A stretch of DNA of 23,660 nucleotides. Source: Oppiella nova. Taxonomy: Eukaryota; Arthropoda; Arachnida; Sarcoptiformes; Oppiidae. Made by a program: the position numbers and the translations under genes. Where the stretch lies: positions 1 to 23,660 of the forward strand of contig CAJPVJ010000526.1 of NCBI GenBank assembly GCA_905397405.1, in the 5' to 3' direction. Below, one piece after another: positions 10,391 to 19,820 of the stretch. A model generated the notes under the pieces. The model ran no database searches. It saw nothing but the letters and a program-made list of their open reading frames with translations, and was not told the DNA's origin. Every line of letters begins with the position of its first letter. Position 1 is the first letter of the stretch.

Positions 10391-10510
10391 GAGAGAGAGA
10401 GAGAGAGAGAGAGAATGTGTGCTCTCTATGTATTCTCTTGAGTGTAATTATATGAGTAAAAGTAGCGAATGTCCGGCTTTTATGAAATAGTGATCGACTT
10501 TCTCTCTCAT
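10391..10510. repeat. Inverted-repeat segment X, left copy
   Basis: This segment is a GA tract of 24 bp (10391-10414) followed by 96 bp of unique sequence. Its reverse complement is at 12694-12822, with no mismatch seen in the non-microsatellite part. It ends exactly where segment Y starts. Confidence 0.95.
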
Positions 10511-10608
10511 ATTTGAGCGCAAATTTCTCACCGAATTATTCGAGTCTTTGCTTCAAATATGAGATTACAGTCGGAGAGAGAGAGAGGGAGGGAGAGAGAG
10601 AGAGAGGG
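10511..10608. repeat. Inverted-repeat segment Y, left copy
   Basis: About 64 bp of unique sequence are followed by a compound GA/GGGA tract (10574-10608). The reverse complement lies at 11042-11137 and is identical outside the tract. CTCATATTTGA at 10506-10516 spans the X/Y boundary, and its reverse complement occurs inside Y at 10553-10563. Confidence 0.95.
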
Positions 10609-11038
10609 TTTGAGATTGAGATGAATGAGCAGAGAAAAGAAACACATCCATTGCATGCAATTTCACACAAATCTCTGATTGTTATCTGAGTTTGCAATTT
10701 ATGCTTCACTTATACAACTGCTAACTGATTTAGGCTCATATTAGAGAACCTCAGCAATGCCTGTGTGTACGGTATGCCTATGCCTATGCTTATGCACACA
10801 CACTGTGTATATGCCTGAGCACAGCATCCCTACTCTTTCTACTCACTGCAAGTCTATCGTCAATCCATTGGTTTGTATTTGAATGTGTAGTAAATGGCTG
10901 TTCAAACACAGCAAAAGCAAAACTTAAGTACATCTGCTATTTTCGCATTTCAACCAAACAATTGGCAAAATGACAACAAAACTTGACTAAAGGCACCATT
11001 TTTTGACGAAACAACTATTCATTTTTGAAACATTAGAC

Positions 11039-11041
<3 letters not shown>
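10609..11041. other. Spacer between the Y arms
   Basis: 433 bp of ordinary mixed-composition DNA with TATGCC-like short repeats near 10773-10794. No open frame is worth reporting. Confidence 0.55.
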
Positions 11042-11075
<34 letters not shown>

Positions 11076-11137
11076 ACTGTAATCTCATATTTGAAGCAAA
11101 GACTCGAATAATTCGGTGAGAAATTTGCGCTCAAATT
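11042..11137. repeat. Inverted-repeat segment Y', right copy
   Basis: A (TC)16 tract (11042-11073) is followed by the reverse complement of 10511-10573. Homology to the left copy stops at GCGCTCAAAT (11128-11137). Confidence 0.95.
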
Positions 11138-11772
11138 ATAGTCTAAACTTGAAATGAAGAGAAAACAAATTATTTGGCGAAACACATGAATTACTTGAGT
11201 TGTGAACAAAGCATTTGAATACAGAATACATAGTATGCTATAAGTTAGTGACAGAATAGACACTTACGGATTGGCAAACGCATTGAAACATCGTTTGAAA
11301 GCTATTTATTTGATTATAAAATGAATAAAAACTCACAAAAAGAAAAGAAGAAAGACTCGGAAATCGTTATTCTATGAGAGGATTGTCTATAAGTTGACGA
11401 CGAGTTGAGTCTCTCGGATGAAACAAAAACACTGTAATATCATTTCAATACCCAAATAGGGGTCTAAATGTTGTTTAAATAAGTCTTTTGAATGCAAACT
11501 CACGACTGCCTCAGCACTCGATTGAGGCAATGGTTGGCATTAATAATGAAAATATCGCACAAATTATAATTTCTTTTCTCTTTTGTCAATGTATTGAATG
11601 CATGTATGGATTGGCTCTCGAGTGGAAACGGCAACGAGATATCAGTGTTGACTTAACGTGACTTATGGCTCATTGGATCCATTGCTTCATCACTTCCAAT
11701 GACTCGTCGATTTGCCATTCATTTCATTGAATTCATCGAAACAAATACACTTCTCCTCCGTCTATATCACTG

Positions 11773-11799
11773 TATGATTGCTATGATTGCTATGATTGC
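11773..11799 (+). repeat. Triplicated nonamer TATGATTGC
   Basis: Three perfect tandem copies of a 9-bp unit form a minisatellite seed. Confidence 0.9.
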
Positions 11800-12402
11800 T
11801 GTCATTCTCTCCACTAAATACACGAAACACTAATTCGACCGATGCTTACATGAAAGCACACCTACACCTCACACCAACACCCGATCCGCTGGTGACCCAA
11901 CACCACACCAACCATTCCCTCCAAAGATATCCAAATTCTTGTGTCAAATCAAATCGGATACTATTTCCACAAATTTTTCTTTTCAAAAACTTTTCAAAAA
12001 GCTATTTATTTCTGTTTAATCACAGTCTGTATGTATGACTCATATATTATTGAAAACATTTACGTTTCTCTGCAAACACTCTACGATCACGTTTCCAAAT
12101 CAGATATATTATATTATATAACTTATTATATTTTATTATATTAATTGAGTCAATTGTTATTCACATTTTGTTTCATAAATTATTCGCTTTTTAAACATTT
12201 TTCGCTCCACTTTTGCGCCTTTTTTGGCCAAAATATACTTTTTAAATCATGATTTTTGCTTATTTTGCACAGAAATCTCTAAATACTTAAATTGAAGTTT
12301 ATTTTCTTTTGTGTCACATTTTTGTTCACACAATGAGATTGAAGTGTTAGACAGAGAGTGAATCAAATCGATTGGTGAAAACATTGTATGAAATCTACAC
12401 TA

Positions 12403-12405
<3 letters not shown>

Positions 12406-12446
<41 letters not shown>
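12406..12446. repeat. (TC)20 microsatellite
   Basis: A pure CT tract of 41 bp lies inside the 1556-bp segment. Confidence 0.96.
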
Positions 12447-12449
<3 letters not shown>

Positions 12450-12693
12450 TACTCTTCTCTTCTCTCTATTGTTGTCTTGTTTTTTGCTTTTTTGAGACTC
12501 TGTTCACTGTTTATAAGATGTGTTCATTGGAGTTGAATAAACTGTTGTCTTAAAATCTTACGCTTAACTCACATTATTTTATTCCTTACATTCTGTCTAT
12601 TCTTTCAGTGAATGTATTTAAGTTTTTGAAATGATTTTTATGTCACAACTATTATTATCGTATAAATCGATTGCTTTAAATAATTCATTCGCA

Positions 12694-12786
12694 ATGAGAG
12701 AGAAAGTCGATCACTATTTCATAAAAGCCGGACATTCGCTACTTTTACTCATATAATTACACTCAAGAGAATACATAGAGAGCACA

Positions 12787-12822
<36 letters not shown>
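12694..12822. repeat. Inverted-repeat segment X', right copy
   Basis: Reverse complement of 10391-10510, with its microsatellite expanded to a 33-bp CT tract at 12790-12822. Homology begins at ATGAGAGAG, and the base just before it mismatches the left arm. Confidence 0.95.
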
Positions 12823-12824
<2 letters not shown>

Positions 12825-13209
12825 TTCTTTACTCTCGATGTCTGTGTCCTTCTCCTCTCAATATCTCTAACCCAAGACTACTGTTAATCTCGTTAATCGA
12901 TTGATCTTTTCGAGCACTCAATACAGAGTAATACTTAACGAAAAAATCGAAATCAAAAGCTATTTTCAGAGTTTTTTTTATGATTTAATCATTGACTACA
13001 ATATTTACCAGAAAAAAATGAGTGAAAACGGAAATATTTCATACCAAAGTTTGTGATGATTAGGGAAAAGTTTTAAGTGATATAAAAATATAATTTTAAG
13101 CTAACATTTAGCCCAATCTTTGCAAAAAAGTTTTTGAACACAAAAAGACTGAATGTGTTCACAGAATATTAACAGAGCTTAAGGCTGTGTTATGTTTGGG
13201 ATTCGCCTA

Positions 13210-13214
<5 letters not shown>
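12823..13214. other. AT-rich non-coding stretch
   Basis: Nothing was recognised. All frames carry frequent stops. Confidence 0.55.
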
Positions 13215-13247
<33 letters not shown>

Positions 13248-13271
13248 TCTCTCTCTCTCTCTCTCTCTCTC
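13215..13271. repeat. (CT)n microsatellite, one interruption
   Basis: 57 bp of CT with a single CCTT interruption near 13245. Confidence 0.97.
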
Positions 13272-14886
13272 AGCCTCAAAAGTCAAGCATTGAATTGCGA
13301 TTTCTCACAAACTTAAACATAAAGTAAATATAGCGTTAGAAAATCAACTCATCTCTCACACTCTTTCAGTCTTTCAATGACTTCGGGCCCAAAGTAATAG
13401 AGATTCACAACAATTTGCCACAACATATGCTCACCAAAAAAATGTTAGATATATATGACCAGAATTGTAAATTATCAATCAAATCATTACTAAATTTTAT
13501 ATTTTAGTATTCAACTAATATTTTGCAAAAGAAAAATGTTTCAAATATTTTTGTGGTTTATTGCCATAAAAGGCTAGAAGTGATGAAATAAAATCACATT
13601 TTAATATAAATGTTATGTATTGACGGTGCATTAAATTCTTAAGTATTATATATATAAATGTATACTGCTAGATTTTAGTCATCATAAGCACAATTTGATA
13701 TAATGGAAAATTGATAATAAATGTTTGTTGTTATAAAATCATCTTTGTCAAATAGTATTTGATTAAAATTCATAGATAATTAGCTCCGATAATAGACTCA
13801 AAATTGATAGCAAAGCATATTCTGCGGCAAAGACAGTGAGATGATTGGACACAAAAATGATTGACAAAACATATCAATAGCATTGTAGCCAAAAACATGA
13901 GCTTTTAAGTCATCAATTTATTCCAATCATGAATGTGTCCCATAGGAGACATGCATTTTAAACATATCGCTCACTATAAAAAAGTTTGTTTTAAATTTCA
14001 ATATATATAATGTTTGTCGATATTCTGTACGGTATTTATATAATAACAGTCTTTTCTCTATTGTTTTCAATGATTTATTTATATTTTGAGATCAATTTCT
14101 TTTGTACGAAAAAACTTAATAACATAGCGTTCAAAACCAGAATAATATTTTTATTGCATTTTTACGATATATTATAAAGGAATTTATATTAAAATTTTGC
14201 TCAAAAAAAACTCATTGAGTAAATTGATTTTAAATGTATAAAAATAATACACAAAATAATAAAAATACTTTAAAAAAGTAAATCTTCTTTTAAAGCTTAT
14301 GTCAATTTGTTTGAATCAATGAAAAGAATACTTAAAAATAATAGACTCATCAATAAAATGGTCCAAATCTTAACGTCAAAAGAGATTCAGAGAATTTATT
14401 TCGTGTCTTAGGATTTGTAGACATATATTGTAGACATTTTTATATAAATGTCTGAATAGACCATAATTATGCTGTTGTAATAGTAATGGTAGTCATTTAT
14501 TGACTCCGGATTACTTTAATTAACTATCATTTATTTGAAATCAAATGAGTTATTATAATATTCAAGTGTAAGAAACTATTTCAAAATGAAAGGAGTTTTG
14601 CTAATAGAGTGAACGTATCAATACATGTATGGCTTTTGGATGGAAAATGTATTTGAAATGAAAATTTTCATTCCCAGATGTCTATAAATATTTTGTTTGC
14701 TTTATTTTGAGTGTTTATTTAAAATTTATTTTCAATTCAGAGGAAAGTGTGGCCAAAAATACAGTGAAGAAAAGGAAAGAATAAGTCATTAATCGTATGA
14801 AATATAATCGATTAGAATAACCGGAATTATTCTTTCATTTTTAGGCTCAAAATATATATAACATTAAAGTATAAGTTATATAACAA
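13272..14886. other. AT-rich non-coding stretch
   Basis: A long, very AT-rich stretch with no coding block, repeat pair or microsatellite of note. It lies beyond the 3' end of the minus-strand gene candidate, so it could hold the 3' UTR and intergenic DNA. Confidence 0.5.
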
Positions 14887-14941
14887 TCAAACAGTTGAGT
14901 CACGGAAGACATGGTTTTGAGACCTGAATCGAAAGCAGTGA
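14887..14941 (-). CDS. Candidate terminal exon (exon C) of a minus-strand gene
   Basis: This exon follows exon B across an intron of about 190-207 bp. Two in-phase acceptors are possible: AATAG (exon from 14941) after a long pyrimidine-rich run, or TTCAG (exon from 14923), 18 bp apart. Both give the same frame and C-terminus, SQNHVFRDSTV, then TGA at 14887-14889. A C-terminal Ser-Thr-Val fits a class I PDZ-binding motif (S/T-x-hydrophobic), suggesting a membrane-associated partner if the gene is real. No family is recognised. The exon is short and its assignment rests on phase and splice signals only. Confidence 0.2.
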
Positions 14942-15130
14942 CTATTGAGAGCACCAGTGGATAGAGGAATGGGAGAGAAAGTGAGCAAAAGATAGTTTAT
15001 ATGCGAGGGTTAGGCCTAAGAATACGGAATATGTGTTGTTATGTGTTATGTTTGGAGTTTATGGAGGCATTGAATGCAAGCAATACTAGAGTACAGTGCA
15101 GTACATGGGTTGCAGGCATTGGTCACTCAC

Positions 15131-15223
15131 TGTATGACCAGAATATCAATGATAGCATAGAATAACATTAGATGACTGTATGGCTCGTATGGCTCTATCG
15201 GCGCACAATTTATTTGTGTAAAA
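15131..15223 (-). CDS. Candidate internal exon (exon B) of a minus-strand gene, unknown product
   Basis: This 93-bp block is bounded on the minus strand by an AATTTTCAG acceptor and a consensus donor, CA|GTGAGTG. It takes one base from exon A to complete a codon and then reads 30 open codons, including INCAPIEPYEPYSHLM and a hydrophobic end (LFYAIIDILVI) that could be a buried or membrane strand. It leaves two bases for exon C. The phases on both sides agree with the neighbouring blocks, which is the best coding evidence in the window. The family is not recognised. Confidence 0.3.
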
Positions 15224-15265
15224 CTGAAAATTTGCCACTTCTTGCACATTAACGTCACAACACAT

Positions 15266-15311
15266 TCAATATAATACAATATAATACAATATAATACAAT
15301 ACAATACAATA
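15266..15311. repeat. (ATAATACAAT)n / ATACA repeat inside the candidate intron
   Basis: Three to four decamer units (ATAATACAAT) are followed by ACAAT pentamers. The repeat fills most of the 97-bp candidate intron between exons A and B (15224-15320), so intron length may vary between individuals. Confidence 0.9.
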
Positions 15312-15320
15312 TTCACTTAC

Positions 15321-15453
15321 ATTATTCCGATTTCATCTTTAAATTCATGGTTTGTTTCAATAGTAAAGAAACAATACTTTCGATTGGATTCCTATTTCTC
15401 ATAGACTTTTGCCAATAGTTTGCTTCTCTTCTTGAGATTAAGTCCAAAGAAAT
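15321..15453 (-). CDS. Candidate exon (exon A) of a minus-strand gene, with an in-frame TAG
   Basis: The upstream boundary is a strong acceptor, a long pyrimidine tract ending in TTATCACAG. The downstream boundary is a consensus donor (AAT|GTAAGTG). Joined in phase to exon B, the frame reads 23 codons (ESNRKYCFFTIETNHEFKDE then IGI) and a split Ile codon. Reading upstream, it meets TAG at 15392-15394, then continues open for 19 codons (FFGLNLKKRSKLLAKVYEK) to the acceptor. Either the true acceptor is the weaker AAATAG at the stop itself, or the exon carries a nonsense change or sequencing error. A different minus-strand frame is open for 102 codons over 15322-15630 but ends just before the donor and does not splice onward. 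Confidence 0.25.
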
Positions 15454-17552
15454 CTGTGATAAAAAAAGAGAGAAACAATAGGAATGAGAAAATATAGTCA
15501 ACACTAGAGTCGTGTGTGAAGTGTATGCGAAAGGAAGGGTATGTAAGTAGTGGTGGCGGTGGGCACTGGTATGCAATCCAATTATATGAGTGAAAGAAAG
15601 CTTAAAAACGTGAAACGAAAGGAAATGCAATGAGAATAGAGTTGAATGCCTTTTTATTGGCCATTGAATTAGTGTTAAAAGTGGGACAAAATGCTTAGAA
15701 ATGGTCTACATTTGACCAAAACTATAGCAATCGATGCAATCGTAAACGCATTGTCTCTCTATTAAAATGAAGCCAATGTTTATGGTATTAGCCATTAATT
15801 GAATTGTCGGCACTAATGATGAAACTGGGATTCAATATTTTTTAAGTAATTTATTTAATTTGAATTTGTGTTTAAATTCAAACAGAGTTTTCAAGTAATA
15901 AAATGCAAAACTAGTGCCTAATTATCTAATTCTATACGTAAACAAAGGCAACTCATTAGCAAAATCTCTGAAAAAATTATTTAACGAATAATAATAAACT
16001 GTATATTATCTCAAATTAAACAGAAACTCAAAACTTTTATACCAAAACAAAATTTCATCTCTCATTAGCCCTAATCATCAACTCTTTTACTCTAAATTAA
16101 TAATAAATACAGTATTTCGCTATGAAAAGCAAAAAATCATTGAATGATATTTTGGGAATTTATTGAGAAAATTTCTATTCAAATGTATGTCATATTTAGT
16201 AAATATAGTAATTATATGACTTAATATTTCAAAAAAGTATTATTATTTGCTTAATACAAACCAAATTACGAATAGCATGTATGCATAAATAGGCGGTTAT
16301 AATCAAAAAAGTTTTATTTCACTCGACATTAATGGTTAAAATAATTCATTAAATGCCATATTTTTAATATAAATTTCAAATAAAGTTCTAAATTATTCAG
16401 AGACCTATCATTTAATTAAATCCAATTATTTTCAAATCCATGGGATTCCACAATATTTAACACAAAAATTTTCAGAAAACTGCATAAATATAATATATTA
16501 TGTCATTAATGAAAAGCAAAAGATATTTTGTGCTATAATTTAAATTAAAGATTAAATGAAATAAGGAATGCATAGCTATGTCTAAAACCTATGATTAGCA
16601 TTATACTCAAAGATTTGTGAGTTATAGGACAGAATATCATTTGGTTTTCAATAAGGACATTTATGAAATTTAATTTTGCAGTTTATTTGAATTATAGATG
16701 AGATGTGAAAAGATTTTGCGTTTATATATAAGCGACGAGAATGTGTTTAAACAAATTTATTTTACAGAAAATGTTTGTTTTTCTAACTCGTCTGGAATTT
16801 GATTTGTTGAAACAGTGGTTATTTAGTGGTGTTATCATATAAATAGCTATCCATATAACGCACAGAATATTCTGCACTCGCCTATTGTCTTATATTTATG
16901 TGCTATACTGGTATTTATTATACATTGAGCCAAACAATTTTTTCAAATCACACCAAAATAAAAAATAGATTCTCTCTCAAAAGCCTTCAAAGTATTTCAG
17001 TTTTAGTTAATAATTTGTTTTCTCTCGAAATCAGTTTTGATATAATAAAGGATAACAATTTGAAACGAGGAAGAGGCGAACAAATTTTGTTGAGTTTAAT
17101 CGCAAATAAAATGAAATTTATAGTGAATTCACTGTTTTTCAATTTTGTTTTATTCTGCTGCTATAGTTTCATTTATGTGCACTAAAAAGATTCAAATAGA
17201 AATAGACTTTTATTACATAACCAAAACTAACAAATGAAATATCAGTTTGGAGTAAAATATGTTTTGTCGAGTAATTGATAGAAAAATAGTGAAAACAAAA
17301 TAGTAAATGAGGAAAGACTGGAATTTACGAGTATTTATGATATAATGGCAGTGAATGGAGGGAACGGAATATAATTCAGACATAGCTGTGGCCCAACATT
17401 ACAGCAAATATTGTATTGTAAGCGACGAACAAAACGAAATTTTGAGTGACTTTTAACGGAATAGAAGTCGGGATTCAAGCATATCATCCAAAATGTGAAA
17501 TCGATTTTCAGTTTTCAATGAATATAAGGTATAAAAAGATAGAGAGACAGAT

Positions 17553-17558
<6 letters not shown>
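15454..17558. other. AT-rich stretch, possibly upstream of the minus-strand candidate
   Basis: No upstream exon of the 14887-15453 candidate could be placed with a matching donor. 15484-15590 is somewhat GC-richer and open on both strands. A 95-codon plus-strand frame at 16898-17185 is low-complexity. A palindrome, CAGAATATTCTG, lies near 16863-16874. Confidence 0.45.

Positions 17559-17597
<39 letters not shown>
17559..17597. repeat. (GA)n microsatellite
   Basis: A pure GA tract of 39 bp about 100 bp upstream of the 599-bp tandem duplication. Confidence 0.97.
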
Positions 17598-17601
<4 letters not shown>

Positions 17602-17719
17602 AAAGGGTGACATTTGAGAATAAGAATTTTATGGCAGACAATACAATGAGTTTCAAAAATATTTCACTACTTTCAGATCATTTTATTTATAAATATCTAG
17701 TTTAAAATAAGATTATAAT

Positions 17720-17806
17720 ATGAAAGCAATATTCTGGGCAATAAAATGCGCAAAACAATGTGCAATACCTGTGCTTAAAGCCCTGTGCAAAACATATTTG
17801 AGTTGA
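17720..17806 (+). CDS. Hypothetical 28-residue Cys-containing small ORF, copy 1
   Basis: The ATG-initiated frame reads MKAIFWAIKCAKQCAIPVLK and then eight more residues to TGA. It has three cysteines (residues 10, 14, 23), five lysines and hydrophobic residues at intervals that could form a basic amphipathic helix. There is no cleavable signal peptide. It is identical in unit 2, but at about 2% divergence an 87-bp stretch would often stay unchanged, so this is not evidence of selection. It may be chance, or part of a larger spliced product. Confidence 0.12.
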   Translation: MKAIFWAIKCAKQCAIPVLKALCKTYLS

Positions 17807-17865
17807 GTTGCAATAAATGTAATAAGAATTTGACAATATTTTCTCTGATCTCCCTTTCCTTCAGA

Positions 17866-18015
17866 ATTGAAGTCTATTTCGCTTTAAATGGGAGGGGAAG
17901 TGAGATAACAGTCCCCAAGAAATTTCTAAGTCCTCTGAAATATACAGTATTTATAACAAACATCACATTATATGACAAAAGGAGAACATATTTTGTGACT
18001 TTCAGTTTCATTTGA
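17866..18015 (+). CDS. Possible 3' exon in duplication unit 1, unknown product
   Basis: After a good acceptor-like sequence (CTCCCTTTCCTTCAG) a frame reads about 49 codons to TGA at 18013-18015. It is rich in beta-branched and aromatic residues (for example IEVYFALNGRGSEITVPKKF) and looks like a beta-rich segment. The same frame is also open upstream of the acceptor, back to about 17779. Changes seen against unit 2 in the exon are CTG/CTA (silent), AAC/GAC (Asn/Asp) and ATC/ATA (silent). No family is recognised. Confidence 0.2.
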   Translation: MEVYFALNGRGSEITVPKKFLSPLKYTVFITNITLYDKRRTYFVTFSFI

Positions 18016-18318
18016 TCATACGGTGTGTCTATACTGTACTCTTAAAAGGATATATTGTTTGAGGGAAGAGTAGGGAAGACAGTTCAAATAGAGCTGTTAG
18101 AAAGCCTTGAGCTATACTTTTCCAACTGCTAAGTATCAAAAAGAGAGAAATACAGGAATTCAAATGTTATACACATTATACAATAAATACAACATTCAAA
18201 TCTCTATATATCTGTTAACTTATCATAAGATAAGTCATCTAATATGCACAGGAATTCAAAGTCAGGTATTTTTAAATTTTGAATACATTAATCTGAAAAT
18301 TCAAAATAAGATTATAAT

Positions 18319-18405
18319 ATGAAAGCAATATTCTGGGCAATAAAATGCGCAAAACAATGTGCAATACCTGTGCTTAAAGCCCTGTGCAAAACATATTTGA
18401 GTTGA
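18319..18405 (+). CDS. Hypothetical 28-residue small ORF, copy 2
   Basis: Identical in sequence and frame to the small ORF at 17720-17806, with the same caveats. No initiation context or upstream promoter could be distinguished from the background. Confidence 0.12.
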   Translation: MKAIFWAIKCAKQCAIPVLKALCKTYLS

Positions 18406-18464
18406 GTTGCAATAAATGTAATAAGAATTTTACAATATTTTCTCTGATCTCCCTTTCCTTCAGA

Positions 18465-18614
18465 ATTGAAGTCTATTTCGCTTTAAATGGGAGGGGAAGT
18501 GAGATAACAGTCCCCAAGAAATTTCTAAGTCCTCTAAAATATACAGTATTTATAACAGACATAACATTATATGACAAAAGGAGAACATATTTTGTGACTT
18601 TCAGTTTCATTTGA
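18465..18614 (+). CDS. Possible 3' exon in duplication unit 2
   Basis: Counterpart of 17866-18015 with one amino-acid change (Asn to Asp) and two silent changes. The frame is preserved and ends in the same TGA. Too few differences exist to judge selection. Confidence 0.2.
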   Translation: MEVYFALNGRGSEITVPKKFLSPLKYTVFITDITLYDKRRTYFVTFSFI

Positions 18615-18775
18615 TCATACGGTGTGTCTATACTGTACTCTTAAAAGGATATATTGTTTTCAGGAAGAGTAGGGAAAGACAGTTCAAATAGAGCTGTTAG
18701 AAAGCCTTGAGCTATACTTTTCCAACTGCTAAGTATCAAAAAGAGAGAAATATAGGAATTCAAATGTTATACACG

Positions 18776-19050
18776 TTATACAATAAATACAACATTCAAA
18801 TCTCTATATATCTGTTAACTTATCATAAGATAAGTCATCTAATATGCACAGGAATTCAAAGTCAGGTATTTTTAAATTTTGAATACATTAATCTGAAAAT
18901 TCTGTAAAAACANTTATACAATAAATACAACATTCAAATCTCTATATATCTGTTAACTTATCATAAGATAAGTCATCTAATATGCACAGGAATTCAAAGT
19001 CAGGTATTTTTAAATTTTGAATACATTAATCTGAAAATTCTGTAAAAACA
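18776..19050 (+). repeat. 137-bp perfect repeat flanking a single N
   Basis: 18776-18912 and 18914-19050 are identical, separated only by the ambiguous base at 18913. The second copy would be a third, partial unit of the 599-bp array. An exact repeat around a lone N is what a scaffolder leaves when it joins two contigs whose overlapping ends were not merged, so the third copy is probably not real. Confidence 0.9.
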
Positions 19051-19257
19051 TTCAGGTTTTAGACTTTCAAAAGACTTTTTGTGAATATTGATTTGAAAAA
19101 GTGATAAAAAATTTTCGGAATTAAAATATTATTTTTATCAAATCTAAATAATAATCTAGAAAAAACTTCTCAAATATAAAAATAGCCTAAATGACATACA
19201 ATTACATGTCGTGTGATTTGTACTATTCTTTACATAAACATACAAAAATTTCGCATA

Positions 19258-19563
19258 ATTAACCTATCAAATAATTTTAATTAAAATCTTGATAATAAAT
19301 TTTTAGTTTTTAACTATACAACTGATGGCTTGAATTAATTAAATATGAAATTATTATGAAAATAATTAGAAATAATATGATGTGTTGTGCTTATTATATG
19401 GTTAGCGGACATTATTAGACTATTCACATAATCAGGCAACAGTTTTTAAATATATTGAATATATAATAATTCATTGAATAATGTAATAATTTTGAAAAAT
19501 TTATAAAAACAATGAAATATAATACTATTTTTCTATTACTAAAGAAATAAATATCACAGAAAA
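19258..19563. repeat. 306-bp direct repeat, copy 1
   Basis: This segment recurs at 19821-20126 (offset 563) with about four substitutions and no indel. It is AT-rich, lacks long open frames and terminal inverted repeats, and has a GC-richer core around GGTTAGCGGACATT. Flanks on both sides differ between copies. Confidence 0.95.
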
Positions 19564-19820
19564 TGAAACATTTGGATACAACTAAACCGCACAAGCAATT
19601 TGATATAAACTTAATAAAAAACAATTGTATTTATTTAGGTTTGTTCATCCAATACCTCACAGCCTAAAACAGACTCCAGGGTTAATTTGTCATAAAAATA
19701 GTTTAGATTTATTATTAGATCTTTTTTGAAGAGTTTATATTTTTATCGGATTTACTGTATGTTAATGTACAGCACACTAAACATGATAAGAAATGTATTT
19801 GTATGTTTTTAAAGCGTATT
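19564..19820. other. Unique spacer between the 306-bp repeats
   Basis: 257 bp of AT-rich DNA with no match to either outer flank and no coding signal. Confidence 0.6.

Larger units (their letters stand above)
11138..12693. other. 1556-bp segment separating Y' from X'
   Basis: In the left arm X and Y abut directly at 10510/10511. On the right their copies are separated by this segment. Its ends (TATAGTCTAAAC... and ...ATTCATTCGCA) show no terminal inverted repeat and no target-site duplication. Inside are a triplicated TATGATTGC nonamer (11773-11799), a Pro/Thr/His-rich 80-codon open frame at 11796-12038 with no recognised domain, and a CT tract (12406-12446). No transposase or other mobile-element gene is visible. 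Confidence 0.7.
17704..18302 (+). repeat. 599-bp tandem duplication, unit 1
   Basis: This unit is repeated head to tail at 18303-18902. Roughly ten differences were noticed, including one single-base indel, so identity is about 98%. Each unit holds a 28-codon Cys-containing small frame, a longer overlapping open frame that spans a possible acceptor (CCCTTTCCTTCAG), and an ACAATAAATAC that could act as a polyadenylation signal. The order resembles the 3' part of a gene, but no upstream exon was found. Confidence 0.95.
18303..18902 (+). repeat. 599-bp tandem duplication, unit 2
   Basis: This is the second unit, 600 bp because of one extra A near 18676. It starts directly where unit 1 ends (...GAAAATTC|AAAATAAG). 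Its downstream flank CTGTAAAAACA differs from the start of unit 1, marking the array edge. Confidence 0.95.

Noticed and set aside
11796-12038. Pro/Thr/His-rich 80-codon frame
   Set aside because: The first half is slightly GC-rich with ACACC-type simple sequence and the second half is Phe-rich AT background. No domain, signal peptide or splice context was seen.
11138-12693. Intact transposon inserted into the right arm of the inverted repeat
   Set aside because: There are no terminal inverted repeats, no target-site duplication at the junctions and no transposase-like frame. A deletion in the other arm or a templated insertion explains it equally well.
15484-15580. Plus-strand frame with CVKCMRKEGY opposite the candidate minus-strand intron
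   Set aside because: It has a weak acceptor (AAAATATAG), is only about 30 codons long and has no partner exon. It conflicts with the better-supported minus-strand candidate.
15322-15630. 102-codon minus-strand open frame over the exon A region
   Set aside because: It crosses a strong acceptor (TTATCACAG), is His/Ser/Leu/Phe-rich upstream of it, and stops one base before the GTAAGT donor. The alternative frame splices in phase to exon B and fits better.
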